Positions 25,392 to 34,439 of a stretch of DNA of 64,000 bases are shown here, one piece after another. The DNA comes from Salinisphaera aquimarina (GTDB taxonomy: Bacteria; Pseudomonadota; Gammaproteobacteria; Nevskiales; Salinisphaeraceae), in assembly GCF_042643355.1 (NCBI RefSeq), contig NZ_JBHRSS010000004.1:248001-312000 (forward strand), in the 5' to 3' direction. Position numbers and translations under genes: made by a program. Positions within the stretch are counted from its first letter, which is position 1; each line of letters starts with the position of its first letter. The notes beneath the pieces were generated by a model. It saw only the letters and a list, made by a program, of their open reading frames with translations, ran no database searches and was not told the DNA's origin.

Positions 25392-26339
25392 ATGACGAAA
25401 GCAAGACAATCGAGCGATTCCTATCCGACCCGCAGCGGCGAGAAGAAGACCATGTTCCCGCGGCTGGATCCGGTCGTGCATAACCGCAATCAGAACCGCT
25501 GGGACGGGCCGCTCGGCGAAGAAGCGCTCTCGCGTTATGAGCGGGACGGCTTTCTGTGGTTCGACGGCTTCTTCTCCCAGGAACGGGTCCAGCCGTTCTT
25601 CGATGAACTGCGCGACATGGCCCAGGACACGTCGCTGATGAACTCGAAGCAGGTAATCAAGGACCCCGAAGCCGACGAACTGCGTTCGGTGTTCGCGATG
25701 CACAAGATTTCGAAACGCTTTTCGGAACTGACGCGCGATCCGCGCATACTCGGCATGGTGCGCCAGCTGCTCGGCGGCGATGTGTACATCCATCAGTCGC
25801 GGATCAATGACAAGTTCGGTTTCCAGGGCAGCGGCTTCAACTGGCACTCGGATTTCGAAACCTGGCACGCCGAGGACGGCATGCCGCGTATGCGCGCGAT
25901 CAGCGCCTCGCTCATGCTCACCGACAATAACGAGTTCAACGGCCCGCTGATGCTCATCCCCGGCTCGCATCATTATTTCGTGCCGGCGATCGAGCCCACG
26001 CCCGACGCCAACTGGAAGGATTCGCTCAAGGCCCAGCGCGTGGGCGTACCCGAGCAGGATGACCTCGCGTGGCTGGCCGAGCGTGGCGGCATCGTCGCGC
26101 CCAAGGGCCGGCCCGGCTCGTTGCTGCTGTTCGAATGCAACACCCTGCATGCCTCGAACAAGAACATGTCGCCCTGGCCGCGTTCCAACCTGTTCTTTGT
26201 CTACAACAGCATAGACAACACGCTCAACGAGCCCTATTGCGGCCATAAGCCGCGGCCGGAATTTCTCGCCACGCGCGAAGGCGTCGAGCCGCTGGACATG
26301 AACGACGCCGCGTTCCAGCCGCTGGAGAACGCGCGCTAG
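25392..26339 (+). CDS. ectD: Ectoine hydroxylase (Fe(II)/2-oxoglutarate dioxygenase)
   Basis: Converts ectoine to 5-hydroxyectoine, a protectant against salt, heat and drought. The 315 residues carry the EctD signature FQGSGFNWHSDFETWHAEDG, with iron ligands His152 and Asp154, and the distal His253 in FECNTLHASNKNMSPWPRSN; an Arg for 2-oxoglutarate lies nearby. A GTG one codon upstream is an alternative start. It is unlinked to ectABC in this window, so ectoine is made from genes elsewhere or imported. A hairpin follows the gene. Confidence 0.92.
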   Translation: MTKARQSSDSYPTRSGEKKTMFPRLDPVVHNRNQNRWDGPLGEEALSRYERDGFLWFDGFFSQERVQPFFDELRDMAQDTSLMNSKQVIKDPEADELRSVFAMHKISKRFSELTRDPRILGMVRQLLGGDVYIHQSRINDKFGFQGSGFNWHSDFETWHAEDGMPRMRAISASLMLTDNNEFNGPLMLIPGSHHYFVPAIEPTPDANWKDSLKAQRVGVPEQDDLAWLAERGGIVAPKGRPGSLLLFECNTLHASNKNMSPWPRSNLFFVYNSIDNTLNEPYCGHKPRPEFLATREGVEPLDMNDAAFQPLENAR

Positions 26340-26375
26340 CCACGTAGCACTCGGCCGATTTCGGCGGAAGACGGT

Positions 26376-26408
26376 CAAAGCCCCAGCGTTACGGCGTCGG
26401 GGGCTTTG
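26376..26408 (+). terminator. Probable terminator after ectD
   Basis: A 9-bp stem CAAAGCCCC / GGGGCTTTG with a 15-base loop lies 37 bases after ectD, followed by TT. The T-run is weak. It sits between convergent genes and could serve both strands. Confidence 0.5.
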
Positions 26409-26507
26409 TTAAACGCGAGGTGCCGTTTTCGGGATTCGCGAATCACTCGCAGGCAAGCTGCAGGATCGTGCGCCTCCAACGCCGGACACAGGCGTGGCGC
26501 CCACTGG

Positions 26508-27161
26508 CTATTCGTCGAAACCCCGGTCCAGCGTATCGGTCTCCACCACGACCGCGTTTTCCAGCGTCACCTCGCGCAGCAACCTGTTGCCGCCGAAGTT
26601 GTAGATCCAGCGTTCCCGATAGACCGGCACCACGCCACGACGCAGATAGTAATCGCCGTTGGCGGTGCGTCCTCGGTTGCTGTAGATGAAACCAACGACG
26701 GTGCGCTGTGCCGGCTCGCCGCAGGCGGCGAGCAGCCGGTATTTGCTGATACCGCGGGCAATATCGCTGGGCCGACAGGACGTGGGCCCGCCTTCCGCGA
26801 AGCCATAACCGCCGTCGCGGATACGGTAGAGTTCGCCGTTGCGAAAGATCATGATCTGCAACAGGCGGCCCGGACCCCGGTTGTAGGTCCACTCTTCCAT
26901 CGAAAAGGCCGCGCCGTAGCCCGCACCCGCGCCCCCGATCCAGGGATCGACGAAATTCGGCGCGCCACAGGCATTGCGCACAACGATCGCCGGGTCGCCG
27001 TTCTGAACGAGCTTGCCGCCGCAGCGTACGCTGTCTGCCGAAGCCTGCGGTGCACCGAACGATGCACCGATCAGCCATACCGCAATCAATAGCCACCGGC
27101 GCCGAGGAAAATACGCTGTCCGGGTTGCGAGTGCGGAGAGTCGACGGCGCACTCCGTGCAT
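26508..27161 (-). CDS. Exported DUF2845-type protein
   Basis: 217 residues with an N-terminal signal or anchor (WLLIAVWLIGASFGAPQASA), so probably periplasmic. The mature part contains two similar halves, each with a Cys pair: VRCGGKLVQNGDPAIVVRNA-CG and TSCRPSDIARGISKYRLLAA-CG. Each is followed by an EEWTYNRG- or ERWIYNFG-like strand, the pattern I associate with DUF2845. Its ATG overlaps the last base of gspB's stop codon, so it is translationally coupled to gspAB. Function unknown. Confidence 0.78.
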   Translation of the reverse strand: MHGVRRRLSALATRTAYFPRRRWLLIAVWLIGASFGAPQASADSVRCGGKLVQNGDPAIVVRNACGAPNFVDPWIGGAGAGYGAAFSMEEWTYNRGPGRLLQIMIFRNGELYRIRDGGYGFAEGGPTSCRPSDIARGISKYRLLAACGEPAQRTVVGFIYSNRGRTANGDYYLRRGVVPVYRERWIYNFGGNRLLREVTLENAVVVETDTLDRGFDE

Positions 27162-27865
27162 CAGCCCGGCCCTCTCACCTGGTAACGCTGGCCGCGATAG
27201 TTGAGTGTCGCGCCCTTGGCGTCGATGCTTTCGACGGCAGGCCCGGCGGCCAGCCGTTCACCTTCGTGATAACGCCGCCCGTTGACCAGGATGAAACTGC
27301 GGCCGGGCACGCTGCTGTAGAGATGACCGTTGATCGTCACCTGCGGCACGGCGCCGCCCATGTCCTCCATTGCCGGCGCATTTTCCTGATTGGAGGCCGA
27401 GAAGGTGGAGCTGTCGTCAAGCGGCGACTGCGAATAGGTGACGCGGCCACGCGATGGCAGGGGATCGTCCGACAGTCGCAGGCTGCCGAACCCACGATCA
27501 TTGCGATCTGCCACCGGCGGCGGTGTGCTCGGCCGCGGCTGCACCGCAGTCTGAGCCGGCGCCGCAGCGGGCGCGGGCGCCGGGTTGCGCGCCGTGCTGG
27601 CTGCGACCGGGGCCATATCGTCGGCGGCAGCAGTCGTCACGTCGGCGCGCGTTTCATCTACCGACCTGCCCTCGCCGGGCAGGGTGAAATAAAGCAGCAG
27701 ACCCAGATTGCATGCCACCAGCGCAATCACCACCCAGCGAAGCAGGCTTCCCGCCGTGCCCGCCCCGCCCTCCGGATCGCCCGCCGACAGGGTCCGCATA
27801 TCGGCGCCACGCTGTTCGTGGCGCTCGCGTTCGGCTTTCTTCAGCGCGTCGACGAGATAGGACAT
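27161..27865 (-). CDS. gspB: General secretion pathway protein B
   Basis: Partner of GspA in placing the GspD secretin across the peptidoglycan. 234 residues: MSYLVDALKKAERERHEQRG at the start (the GspB N-terminal signature), one transmembrane helix (LLRWVVIALVACNLGLLLYF, residues ~42-62), a Pro/Ala-rich periplasmic linker, and a C-terminal GspB domain (VPQVTINGHLYSSVPGRSFI, LVNGRRYHEGERL). Its start codon abuts the gspA stop codon with no gap. The operon is divergent from gspC-N. Confidence 0.93.
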   Translation of the reverse strand: MSYLVDALKKAERERHEQRGADMRTLSAGDPEGGAGTAGSLLRWVVIALVACNLGLLLYFTLPGEGRSVDETRADVTTAAADDMAPVAASTARNPAPAPAAAPAQTAVQPRPSTPPPVADRNDRGFGSLRLSDDPLPSRGRVTYSQSPLDDSSTFSASNQENAPAMEDMGGAVPQVTINGHLYSSVPGRSFILVNGRRYHEGERLAAGPAVESIDAKGATLNYRGQRYQVRGPG

Positions 27866-29590
27866 CTACTCTTCCACTGTTTTGAGCGCGGGCGACCCCG
27901 GTGTCGCGACTGCTCCGTTGAGCATCATCTGCGTGCGCGGGCCCGCCATGCCATCGGGCTCGAGTCCGTGAACGAGCTGAAAATGCTTGAGCTCGGCTTC
28001 CAGCCGGTCGTCATACACGGGTGAAGGCGGGCCCAGGTCGGTATTCGGATTCTTGCCGTCCGCCCGGGCCAGGCGCCGACGAAGCCAGACCACGGCGTCA
28101 CCCACGGCGCCCGGCTGGATCAGGCTGACCCCGGAATCCGAGCGCCAGACGACCTCGAACTGGCCGGTCCACAGGCGCGCCAACTCCGCGCGTGGCACAC
28201 GCCGGGTGCCGTCTCCGCCCACCAGCGTGGCACTGTCCTTGTCGAGCGAACTCAACAGGACTTTCTGACGCTTGCCGTCGCGCTGGATGGTGAACAAAGC
28301 CGGCCGATTGTAGCGCTCGACCATGGCGAAGCTGCCCCGGTCGGACAGGCAGCGCAGATCGCCCACCCTCAAGGCGCCACAATTGGTCTGCACCTGCGAC
28401 CCGAACACCCCCCACAGGCGCAACAACTGGCTGATATCCGCATCGCCCGGGGGAATACCGCCGGCGGGCGCGGTCGCGTCCGCTGTCGCAGTGCCGGCGC
28501 CGTCGCTGACCACGTCGGTATCCGGGCTCGCCGAATCGATGGCACCGTCGGCGTCCGCGATATCGACCTCGGCCGGCGTGCCCTCTCCGCTCGGCGACTG
28601 GTTTTCAGCGTCCGGCGAGGCGGCTACATCTGTATCCACCGGCGTGTCGTTGTCGCGATGGATCCACTCCGCGGCACGGCTCAGCTGTATGCCCGGATAC
28701 CAGACGAGCACGCCGACCGCCGCCACCAGCACGAGCGCCAGCGCCGGCACCGCAACCCGTACCCAACGGCGCTTGCGGCGGCGCGGCAATGTTTCACTGG
28801 ACGCGCGCAGCAGCATGCCGAGGCCGATACGCGACTTCGCATGCGCATAGCCGCCCATCAGCGCGCGTTCGCAGACCATGTTGATCAGTCGCGGAATACC
28901 TTTCGTGCATAAACGCAACCACAGCAGCGACAGTGGCGTGAACAGATGCTGGGAGCCACCGGCAAGTTTCAGGCGATGCTGTACGTAGGCCCGTGTTTCC
29001 GGCGTATCCAGCGGCTTGAGCCAGAAACGGGCGGTGATCCGCTGGGCCAGCTGGCGCAGATCATGCCGTGAAAGCAGGTCGTCGAGTTCCGGCTGCCCCA
29101 CCAGGATGATGCGCATCAGCTTGTGTTTGTGCGTTTCCAGATTGGTCAGCAGCCGCAGCTGTTCGAGCACGCCGCTGCTCAGGTTCTGGGCCTCGTCGAT
29201 GATCAGTACGGTACGCCGGTTGTCGGCATGGGTCGCCAGCAGATGACGGTTGAGACAATCGACCAGATTCTTCAGCGAGTTCCCGGCCTGCGGATCATAG
29301 CTTGCCCCCAGTTCATCGCAGATCGTGGCCACGAACTCCTTGACCTCCAGATGCGGATTCCAGCACAGGGCGATATCGAGATCCGGCGTGTCGTTGTCGA
29401 CAAGCGCCCTTATCAACGTGGTCTTGCCGGTGCCGACCTCGCCGATCAAAGCCACGAAGCCGCCGTGCTCGCCGGTACCGTAGAGCAGGTGCCCGAGGGC
29501 CTCGCGGTGGCTGGCGCTCAGATACAGGAATGCCGGATCCGGAGTGACCGAAAACGGGTAATCTTTGAAACCGTAGTAGCGCAGGTACAT
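27866..29590 (-). CDS. gspA: General secretion pathway ATPase A (ExeA type)
   Basis: An inner-membrane AAA ATPase that, with GspB, helps insert the secretin. Start MYLRYYGFKDYPFSVTPDPA is the ExeA family start; the open frame extends 27 codons further upstream. 574 residues: AAA domain (Walker A GEVGTGKTTLIRA, Walker B VLIIDEAQNLS), a transmembrane helix near residue 280, a variable Asp/Pro-rich linker, a C39-like fold segment, and a C-terminal peptidoglycan-binding domain (LKHFQLVHGLEPDGMAGPRT). Confidence 0.94.
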   Translation of the reverse strand: MYLRYYGFKDYPFSVTPDPAFLYLSASHREALGHLLYGTGEHGGFVALIGEVGTGKTTLIRALVDNDTPDLDIALCWNPHLEVKEFVATICDELGASYDPQAGNSLKNLVDCLNRHLLATHADNRRTVLIIDEAQNLSSGVLEQLRLLTNLETHKHKLMRIILVGQPELDDLLSRHDLRQLAQRITARFWLKPLDTPETRAYVQHRLKLAGGSQHLFTPLSLLWLRLCTKGIPRLINMVCERALMGGYAHAKSRIGLGMLLRASSETLPRRRKRRWVRVAVPALALVLVAAVGVLVWYPGIQLSRAAEWIHRDNDTPVDTDVAASPDAENQSPSGEGTPAEVDIADADGAIDSASPDTDVVSDGAGTATADATAPAGGIPPGDADISQLLRLWGVFGSQVQTNCGALRVGDLRCLSDRGSFAMVERYNRPALFTIQRDGKRQKVLLSSLDKDSATLVGGDGTRRVPRAELARLWTGQFEVVWRSDSGVSLIQPGAVGDAVVWLRRRLARADGKNPNTDLGPPSPVYDDRLEAELKHFQLVHGLEPDGMAGPRTQMMLNGAVATPGSPALKTVEE

Positions 29591-29713
29591 GCAGACACGA
29601 AGGGGGCAATAACCCTGCAAGTCTAACTCGCACCCGGCATGCGGCAAACCACGCTGCCTTCGCGTCGCCAACCGTTGACCGCAAGCCGGCTTGTCTGGGG
29701 TAGACTCCGCCCC

Positions 29714-30568
29714 ATGGCCGTTGAACTCTCACGCGATGCGCAGCGCTGGCTCGCCCGCCTGCCCGAAATCGCCAACCTCGTGTTGGTGGTTCTCATTGCG
29801 TTGTCCGCCGCCCGGCTTTTCTGGCTGGTCTGGCCGGTCAGCGATACCGAACTGGTACCCGCGACGACCGGCGCCAGCAGCGATACCGCCGATCAGAGCA
29901 TCAATGTCGACACCATAGCCAGCGCGCATCTGTTCGGTGAACAGACGGTCACCGATGCGGACGCCCAGCAGCGCGAAATCATCAATGCCCCGGAAACACG
30001 GTTGAATCTGACCCTCACCGGCATCGTGTCGGAGTCCAACGGACGCCGCTCGCGAGCCTTGATAGAAACCGGCCGCAAGAAACAGGACAGTTTCTCCGTC
30101 GACGACGACGTCACCAATGGCGTGAAACTGCATGCCATCTACGCCAATCGGGTCATTCTCGACCGCAGCGGGCGTTTCGAGACGCTCACGCTCGAGAGCG
30201 TCAAACAGGCCAAGGCGCTGAGCGGCGTCAAGCGTACCCAGGCAGTATCGAGCGAGATCGCCGAGGATCTGGGCGATGTCCGCCAGAAGATTCTCGCCAA
30301 TCCGGCCACCGCGTCCCGATATATCCGCTTGCAGCCCGAACGACAAAACGGCAACCTCGTGGGCTACCGGATCTATCCTGGGGCCGACCGGGGGCTTTTC
30401 GAGAAGGCCGGCCTCAAACCGGGTGAACTGGTGACGGCCGTCAACGGCCAGCCGCTGAACAATCCGGCCGCGTCGCTCAAGCTCCTGGGTAATCTGGCAC
30501 AGGCCAGCAGCGCCTCGGTCACGCTCGAGCGCGACGGCCAACAACGTACCGTAACCGTGAACTTCTAA
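29714..30568 (+). CDS. gspC: Type II secretion protein C
   Basis: Inner-membrane link between the secretin and the platform. 284 residues from MAVELSRDAQRWLARLPEIA: a transmembrane helix (NLVLVVLIALSAARLFWLVW), a homology region (TRLNLTLTGIVSESNGRRSR...), and a C-terminal PDZ domain (GYRIYPGADRGLFEKAGLKP, GELVTAVNGQPLNNPAASL). The TAA stop overlaps the ATG of gspD by one base. First gene of the operon; 123 bases separate it from divergent gspA. Confidence 0.94.
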   Translation: MAVELSRDAQRWLARLPEIANLVLVVLIALSAARLFWLVWPVSDTELVPATTGASSDTADQSINVDTIASAHLFGEQTVTDADAQQREIINAPETRLNLTLTGIVSESNGRRSRALIETGRKKQDSFSVDDDVTNGVKLHAIYANRVILDRSGRFETLTLESVKQAKALSGVKRTQAVSSEIAEDLGDVRQKILANPATASRYIRLQPERQNGNLVGYRIYPGADRGLFEKAGLKPGELVTAVNGQPLNNPAASLKLLGNLAQASSASVTLERDGQQRTVTVNF

Positions 30569-32646
30569 TGACAGCTATCGCCCTGCGCCGGTTCTGCTGC
30601 CTTGTCTGGGCACTTGTGTTTGCTACCACTGCGATGGCCCAGGCGCCGACCAATGACGGCGACTCGTTCACGCTGAATCTCAAGGACGCCGACATCACCA
30701 CCCTGATCGCCACGGTCAGCGAAGTCACCGGCCGAAATTTCGTGGTCGATCCGCGCGTCAAGGGCGACGTGACCGTGCTCTCCAACGAGCCGATGACGCC
30801 CAATCAGCTTTATGAAACCTTCCTCTCGGTACTCGAAGTGCACGGCTTTGCCGCGGTGCCGTCGGGCGAGGTCACCAAGATCATCCCGCAGATCAATGCC
30901 AAGCAGGACGGCGGCTTCGGGCGTCGTGGCGCGAGCACGCGCGAAGATATCGTCACCCGCGTGATCGCGGTCAATAATGTGCCGGCCGACCAGCTGGTGC
31001 CGATACTGCGGCCGCTGGTGCCTCAGTACGGCCACCTGGCTGCCTACTCGGCCTCGAATACGTTGATCGTCTCGGATCGTGAGGCCAACGCCCAGCGTCT
31101 GGCCGAGATCGTGGCCAAGATAGACCGCAACGGCGTGCAGAACGTGGAAAGTATCCGTCTGCAGTACGCCAACGCCCAGGAAGTGGCGCGGGTCGTCGAT
31201 CAGCTCAAGGCAGGCGCCAGCGGTAATGCCGCGGCCGGCAATTTCACCGTCATTCCAGATGAGCGCACCAACAGCGTGATCATCAGCGGCGGCAAGCAGG
31301 AACGACTGCGCCTGCGCGCGATCATCGCCGATCTGGATACCGAAACCGAGCAGACCGGCGGCACCCAGGTGATTTATCTGGATTACGCCGACGCCGAATC
31401 GCTGGCACCCGTGCTGCAGAACTACGCCGACGGCCGGGGCGCGTCATCCAGCAGTTCCAGTACCGGCGGTTCAGGCGCGGCAGCAAGCGGCGGCACCGCG
31501 GCCGCGCGCGCCGGCGGCCGCAGCGACGGTGTGAGCGTGATCGCCGAGCCCGCGGCCAATGCGCTGGTGGTCACCGCGCCGGCCGACGTCATGCAGCAGA
31601 TCCGCAAGGTCATCGATCAACTCGATATCCGGCGTGGTCAGGTACTGGTGGAAGCGATCATCGCCGAGATCAGCCTGACCCGTTCGCGCGCACTGGGCGT
31701 CAACGTCGCCGCCTTCGACGACAACGGCCCGGCGGCAGCGAGCATCCTCGATGACCAGACGCTCAACGCGATTCCCTCGCTCGCCCTGGACGGCACCCCG
31801 CTCAGCCTGATCCAGAACGGCCTGAACGTGGCGCTCGGCAAGATCAGCGACGGCGGCACCAGTTTCGCGATCCTGGTGAATGCGCTGTCGAGCAACACCA
31901 ACACCAATGTGCTGTCCACGCCCTCGCTGATCACGCGCGACAACGAGGAAGCCGAGATCAAGGTCGGCCAGGAAGTCCCGTTCGTCACCGGCAGCTATAC
32001 CAACAATAACTCCGGCGGCGGCGTGAACGGCGTGGTCAACCCGTTCAACACGGTCGAGCGCAAGGATGTCGGTCTGACCCTCGGCTTCACCCCGCAGATC
32101 AGCGCCGGCAACACGATTCAGCTGACCATCGACCAGGAAATATCCAGCATCGCCCAGAACTCGAGCACCAGCGGTGCGGTGGACCTGATCACCAACAACC
32201 GCACCCTGACCACATCGGTCGAGGTCGAGGACGGCCAGATTCTGGTGCTGGGCGGCCTCATCGATGACCAGGTCACCGAGAGCCAGAGCAAGGTGCCGCT
32301 GCTGGGCGATATACCGATCCTCGGCGCCCTGTTCACCAATCGTTCGGTGCAGAAGAACAAGCGCAACCTGTTGAACTTCATCCGACCGACGATTCTGCGC
32401 GGCGGCGGCGAAGCCGACTACTACACGCGCAAGAAATACAACTATATTCGGTCCCTGCAACAGCATCAGGCGGAGACCGGCATCCCGCTCATGGGCGAGG
32501 AACAGCGCCCGCAGCTGCCGCCGATCGAGCGCTACAAGGACAGCGATTCGTTTTCCAAGGATTCCAGTGTCGGCGGCAAGAGCCTGCCGAATAACGCCGA
32601 CCAGCCGCAGGGCGATAGCGGCAAGCGGCGCGGGGATCAGTTCTAG
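30568..32646 (+). CDS. gspD: Type II secretion secretin
   Basis: The outer-membrane channel of the secretion system. 692 residues: signal peptide (ending TTAMAQA), N0 and N1-N3 domains (FTLNLKDADITTLIATVSEV, GRNFVVDPRVKGDVTVLSN), a Gly/Ser-rich loop (GRGASSSSSSTGGSGAAASG) in N3, and the secretin domain (VPLLGDIPILGALFTNRSVQ). A C-terminal S-domain-like tail suggests a pilotin. It is followed by a 230-base gap before gspE. Confidence 0.97.
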   Translation: MTAIALRRFCCLVWALVFATTAMAQAPTNDGDSFTLNLKDADITTLIATVSEVTGRNFVVDPRVKGDVTVLSNEPMTPNQLYETFLSVLEVHGFAAVPSGEVTKIIPQINAKQDGGFGRRGASTREDIVTRVIAVNNVPADQLVPILRPLVPQYGHLAAYSASNTLIVSDREANAQRLAEIVAKIDRNGVQNVESIRLQYANAQEVARVVDQLKAGASGNAAAGNFTVIPDERTNSVIISGGKQERLRLRAIIADLDTETEQTGGTQVIYLDYADAESLAPVLQNYADGRGASSSSSSTGGSGAAASGGTAAARAGGRSDGVSVIAEPAANALVVTAPADVMQQIRKVIDQLDIRRGQVLVEAIIAEISLTRSRALGVNVAAFDDNGPAAASILDDQTLNAIPSLALDGTPLSLIQNGLNVALGKISDGGTSFAILVNALSSNTNTNVLSTPSLITRDNEEAEIKVGQEVPFVTGSYTNNNSGGGVNGVVNPFNTVERKDVGLTLGFTPQISAGNTIQLTIDQEISSIAQNSSTSGAVDLITNNRTLTTSVEVEDGQILVLGGLIDDQVTESQSKVPLLGDIPILGALFTNRSVQKNKRNLLNFIRPTILRGGGEADYYTRKKYNYIRSLQQHQAETGIPLMGEEQRPQLPPIERYKDSDSFSKDSSVGGKSLPNNADQPQGDSGKRRGDQF

Positions 32647-32879
32647 CGTCCAGCGAGGACTCCGATGCGTCATGCCCACGCCATCGGGGTCGGCGAACAT
32701 GCCGGAACAGGCCCTGCGCGCCCATTGAACAGCGCTTCGGGTTGCCGGACACTGAGCACGTCACGGACATGATTCCTCGGCAGCCCTGAATATCGGGCGG
32801 CTGCAGTCGATAGCCTTGTGTCGTGACCGTTTCTGCCGATCGGATCGCGGGCGGCGGCCCAAAGCCGCAGGAGAGCATG

Positions 32880-34430
32880 ATGAGTGAAACCCTGGAAGAA
32901 CTCAGCCTCGAACCGGTCGCGGACAGCCCGCCGCCGACGGTCAGCCCGCTCAACGCCAACGGCATCGAGCGCCTGCCTTTTGCCTTCGCCAAGCGCCACG
33001 GCATCATGCTCGTCGGCGAGCGTGACGGGGTGATCGAAGTCACCTGCCGTACACCGATCAGCCAGACCGCGTTGTCCGAAGTTCGACGCCACTGCAACCG
33101 GCCCCTGAGCGTCACGCGCGTCGAGGCAATCCAGTTCGATTCGTTGCTGCAGAACGACTACGAGGGCAAGGCCGCGGAATCCATGCAGATCGTCGAGGGC
33201 ATGGACGACGACATGGACCTGTCCGATGCGGCCCGCGCCCTGTCCGAGCCGGCGGATCTGCTCGAGTCATCGGACGACGCCCCGATCATCCGGCTGATCA
33301 ACGCCCTGCTGACCGAATCGATCAAGGAGAACGCCTCCGATATTCATATCGAGCCGTTCGAGTCGCGCCTCACGGTACGCTTTCGCGTCGACGGCGTGCT
33401 CCGGGAAGTGCTCAACCCGCCCCGTCAGCTGGCATCGCGCCTGATTTCGCGCGTGAAAGTCATGGCCAAGCTCGATATCGCCGAGAAGCGCATTCCACAG
33501 GATGGCCGTATCTCCGTGCGCGTGGCCGGGCGCCCGGTGGACGTGCGTGTCTCGACCATCCCCTCGGGTAACGGCGAGCGCGTGGTGCTGCGACTGCTCG
33601 ACAAGCAGGCCGGCCGCCTGGATCTGCCGCAGCTGGGCATGCCCAAGGACACGCTGGTCGGCATCGACGAGATCATCCACAAGCCGCACGGTATTCTGCT
33701 GGTAACCGGCCCGACCGGCTCCGGCAAGACCACGACCCTGTATGCGGGCCTGACCCGGATCAACGACCGTACCCGTAATATCATGACCGTCGAGGATCCG
33801 ATCGAGTACTACCTCGACGGCATCGGCCAGACCCAGGTCAACGCCAAGGTCGACATGACCTTCGCGCGCGGCCTGCGCGCCATTCTGCGCCAGGATCCCG
33901 ATGTGGTCATGATCGGCGAGATTCGCGATCTCGAAACCGCCGAGATCGCGGTTCAGGCTTCGCTGACCGGCCATCTTGTGCTCTCGACCCTGCATACCAA
34001 CACCGCGGTGGGCGCGATCGCGCGCCTGCGCGACATGGGCGTGGAGCCGTTCCTGCTTGCCTCGAGCCTCATCGGCATCATGGCCCAGCGGCTGGTGCGC
34101 ACGTTGTGCAAGAGCTGTCGAACGCCCTATACGGCCGATCGGCGCGAATGCGAACTGCTGCAGATGGACCCGGCCGATCCACCCACTCTGCACAAGCCCG
34201 GCGGTTGCGAAGACTGCAACCAGTCCGGTTTTCGTGGCCGTACCGGCATCTACGAACTGGTCGTCGTCGACGACGAGATGCGCAATCTCATCCACGAGCA
34301 GGTCTCGGAACAGGCACTGGAGAAACATGCGCGCAAGACCACGCCCAGCATCCGCGCCGATGGCCGCGAAAACGTGCTGGCCGGCAACACCACCCTCGAA
34401 GAAGTGCTTCGCGTAACCCGAGAGGGCTAG
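32880..34430 (+). CDS. gspE: Type II secretion ATPase E
   Basis: The cytoplasmic hexameric ATPase driving pseudopilus assembly. 516 residues from MSETLEELSLEP, six bases after an AGGAG site; 19 more codons are open upstream. Seen: N1E/N2E domains, Walker A GPTGSGKTTTLYAG, Asp box, Walker B RQDPDVVMIGEIRDLETAEI, His box LSTLHTNTAVGAIARLRDMG, and the zinc tetra-Cys domain (CKSC ... CEDC). 233 bases separate it from gspD, so it may have its own promoter. Confidence 0.96.
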   Translation: MSETLEELSLEPVADSPPPTVSPLNANGIERLPFAFAKRHGIMLVGERDGVIEVTCRTPISQTALSEVRRHCNRPLSVTRVEAIQFDSLLQNDYEGKAAESMQIVEGMDDDMDLSDAARALSEPADLLESSDDAPIIRLINALLTESIKENASDIHIEPFESRLTVRFRVDGVLREVLNPPRQLASRLISRVKVMAKLDIAEKRIPQDGRISVRVAGRPVDVRVSTIPSGNGERVVLRLLDKQAGRLDLPQLGMPKDTLVGIDEIIHKPHGILLVTGPTGSGKTTTLYAGLTRINDRTRNIMTVEDPIEYYLDGIGQTQVNAKVDMTFARGLRAILRQDPDVVMIGEIRDLETAEIAVQASLTGHLVLSTLHTNTAVGAIARLRDMGVEPFLLASSLIGIMAQRLVRTLCKSCRTPYTADRRECELLQMDPADPPTLHKPGGCEDCNQSGFRGRTGIYELVVVDDEMRNLIHEQVSEQALEKHARKTTPSIRADGRENVLAGNTTLEEVLRVTREG

Positions 34431-34439
34431 ACCGACTCC

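Noticed and set aside
31471..32700. 409-codon open frame opposite gspD
   Set aside because: Antisense to the secretin domain; no independent support.
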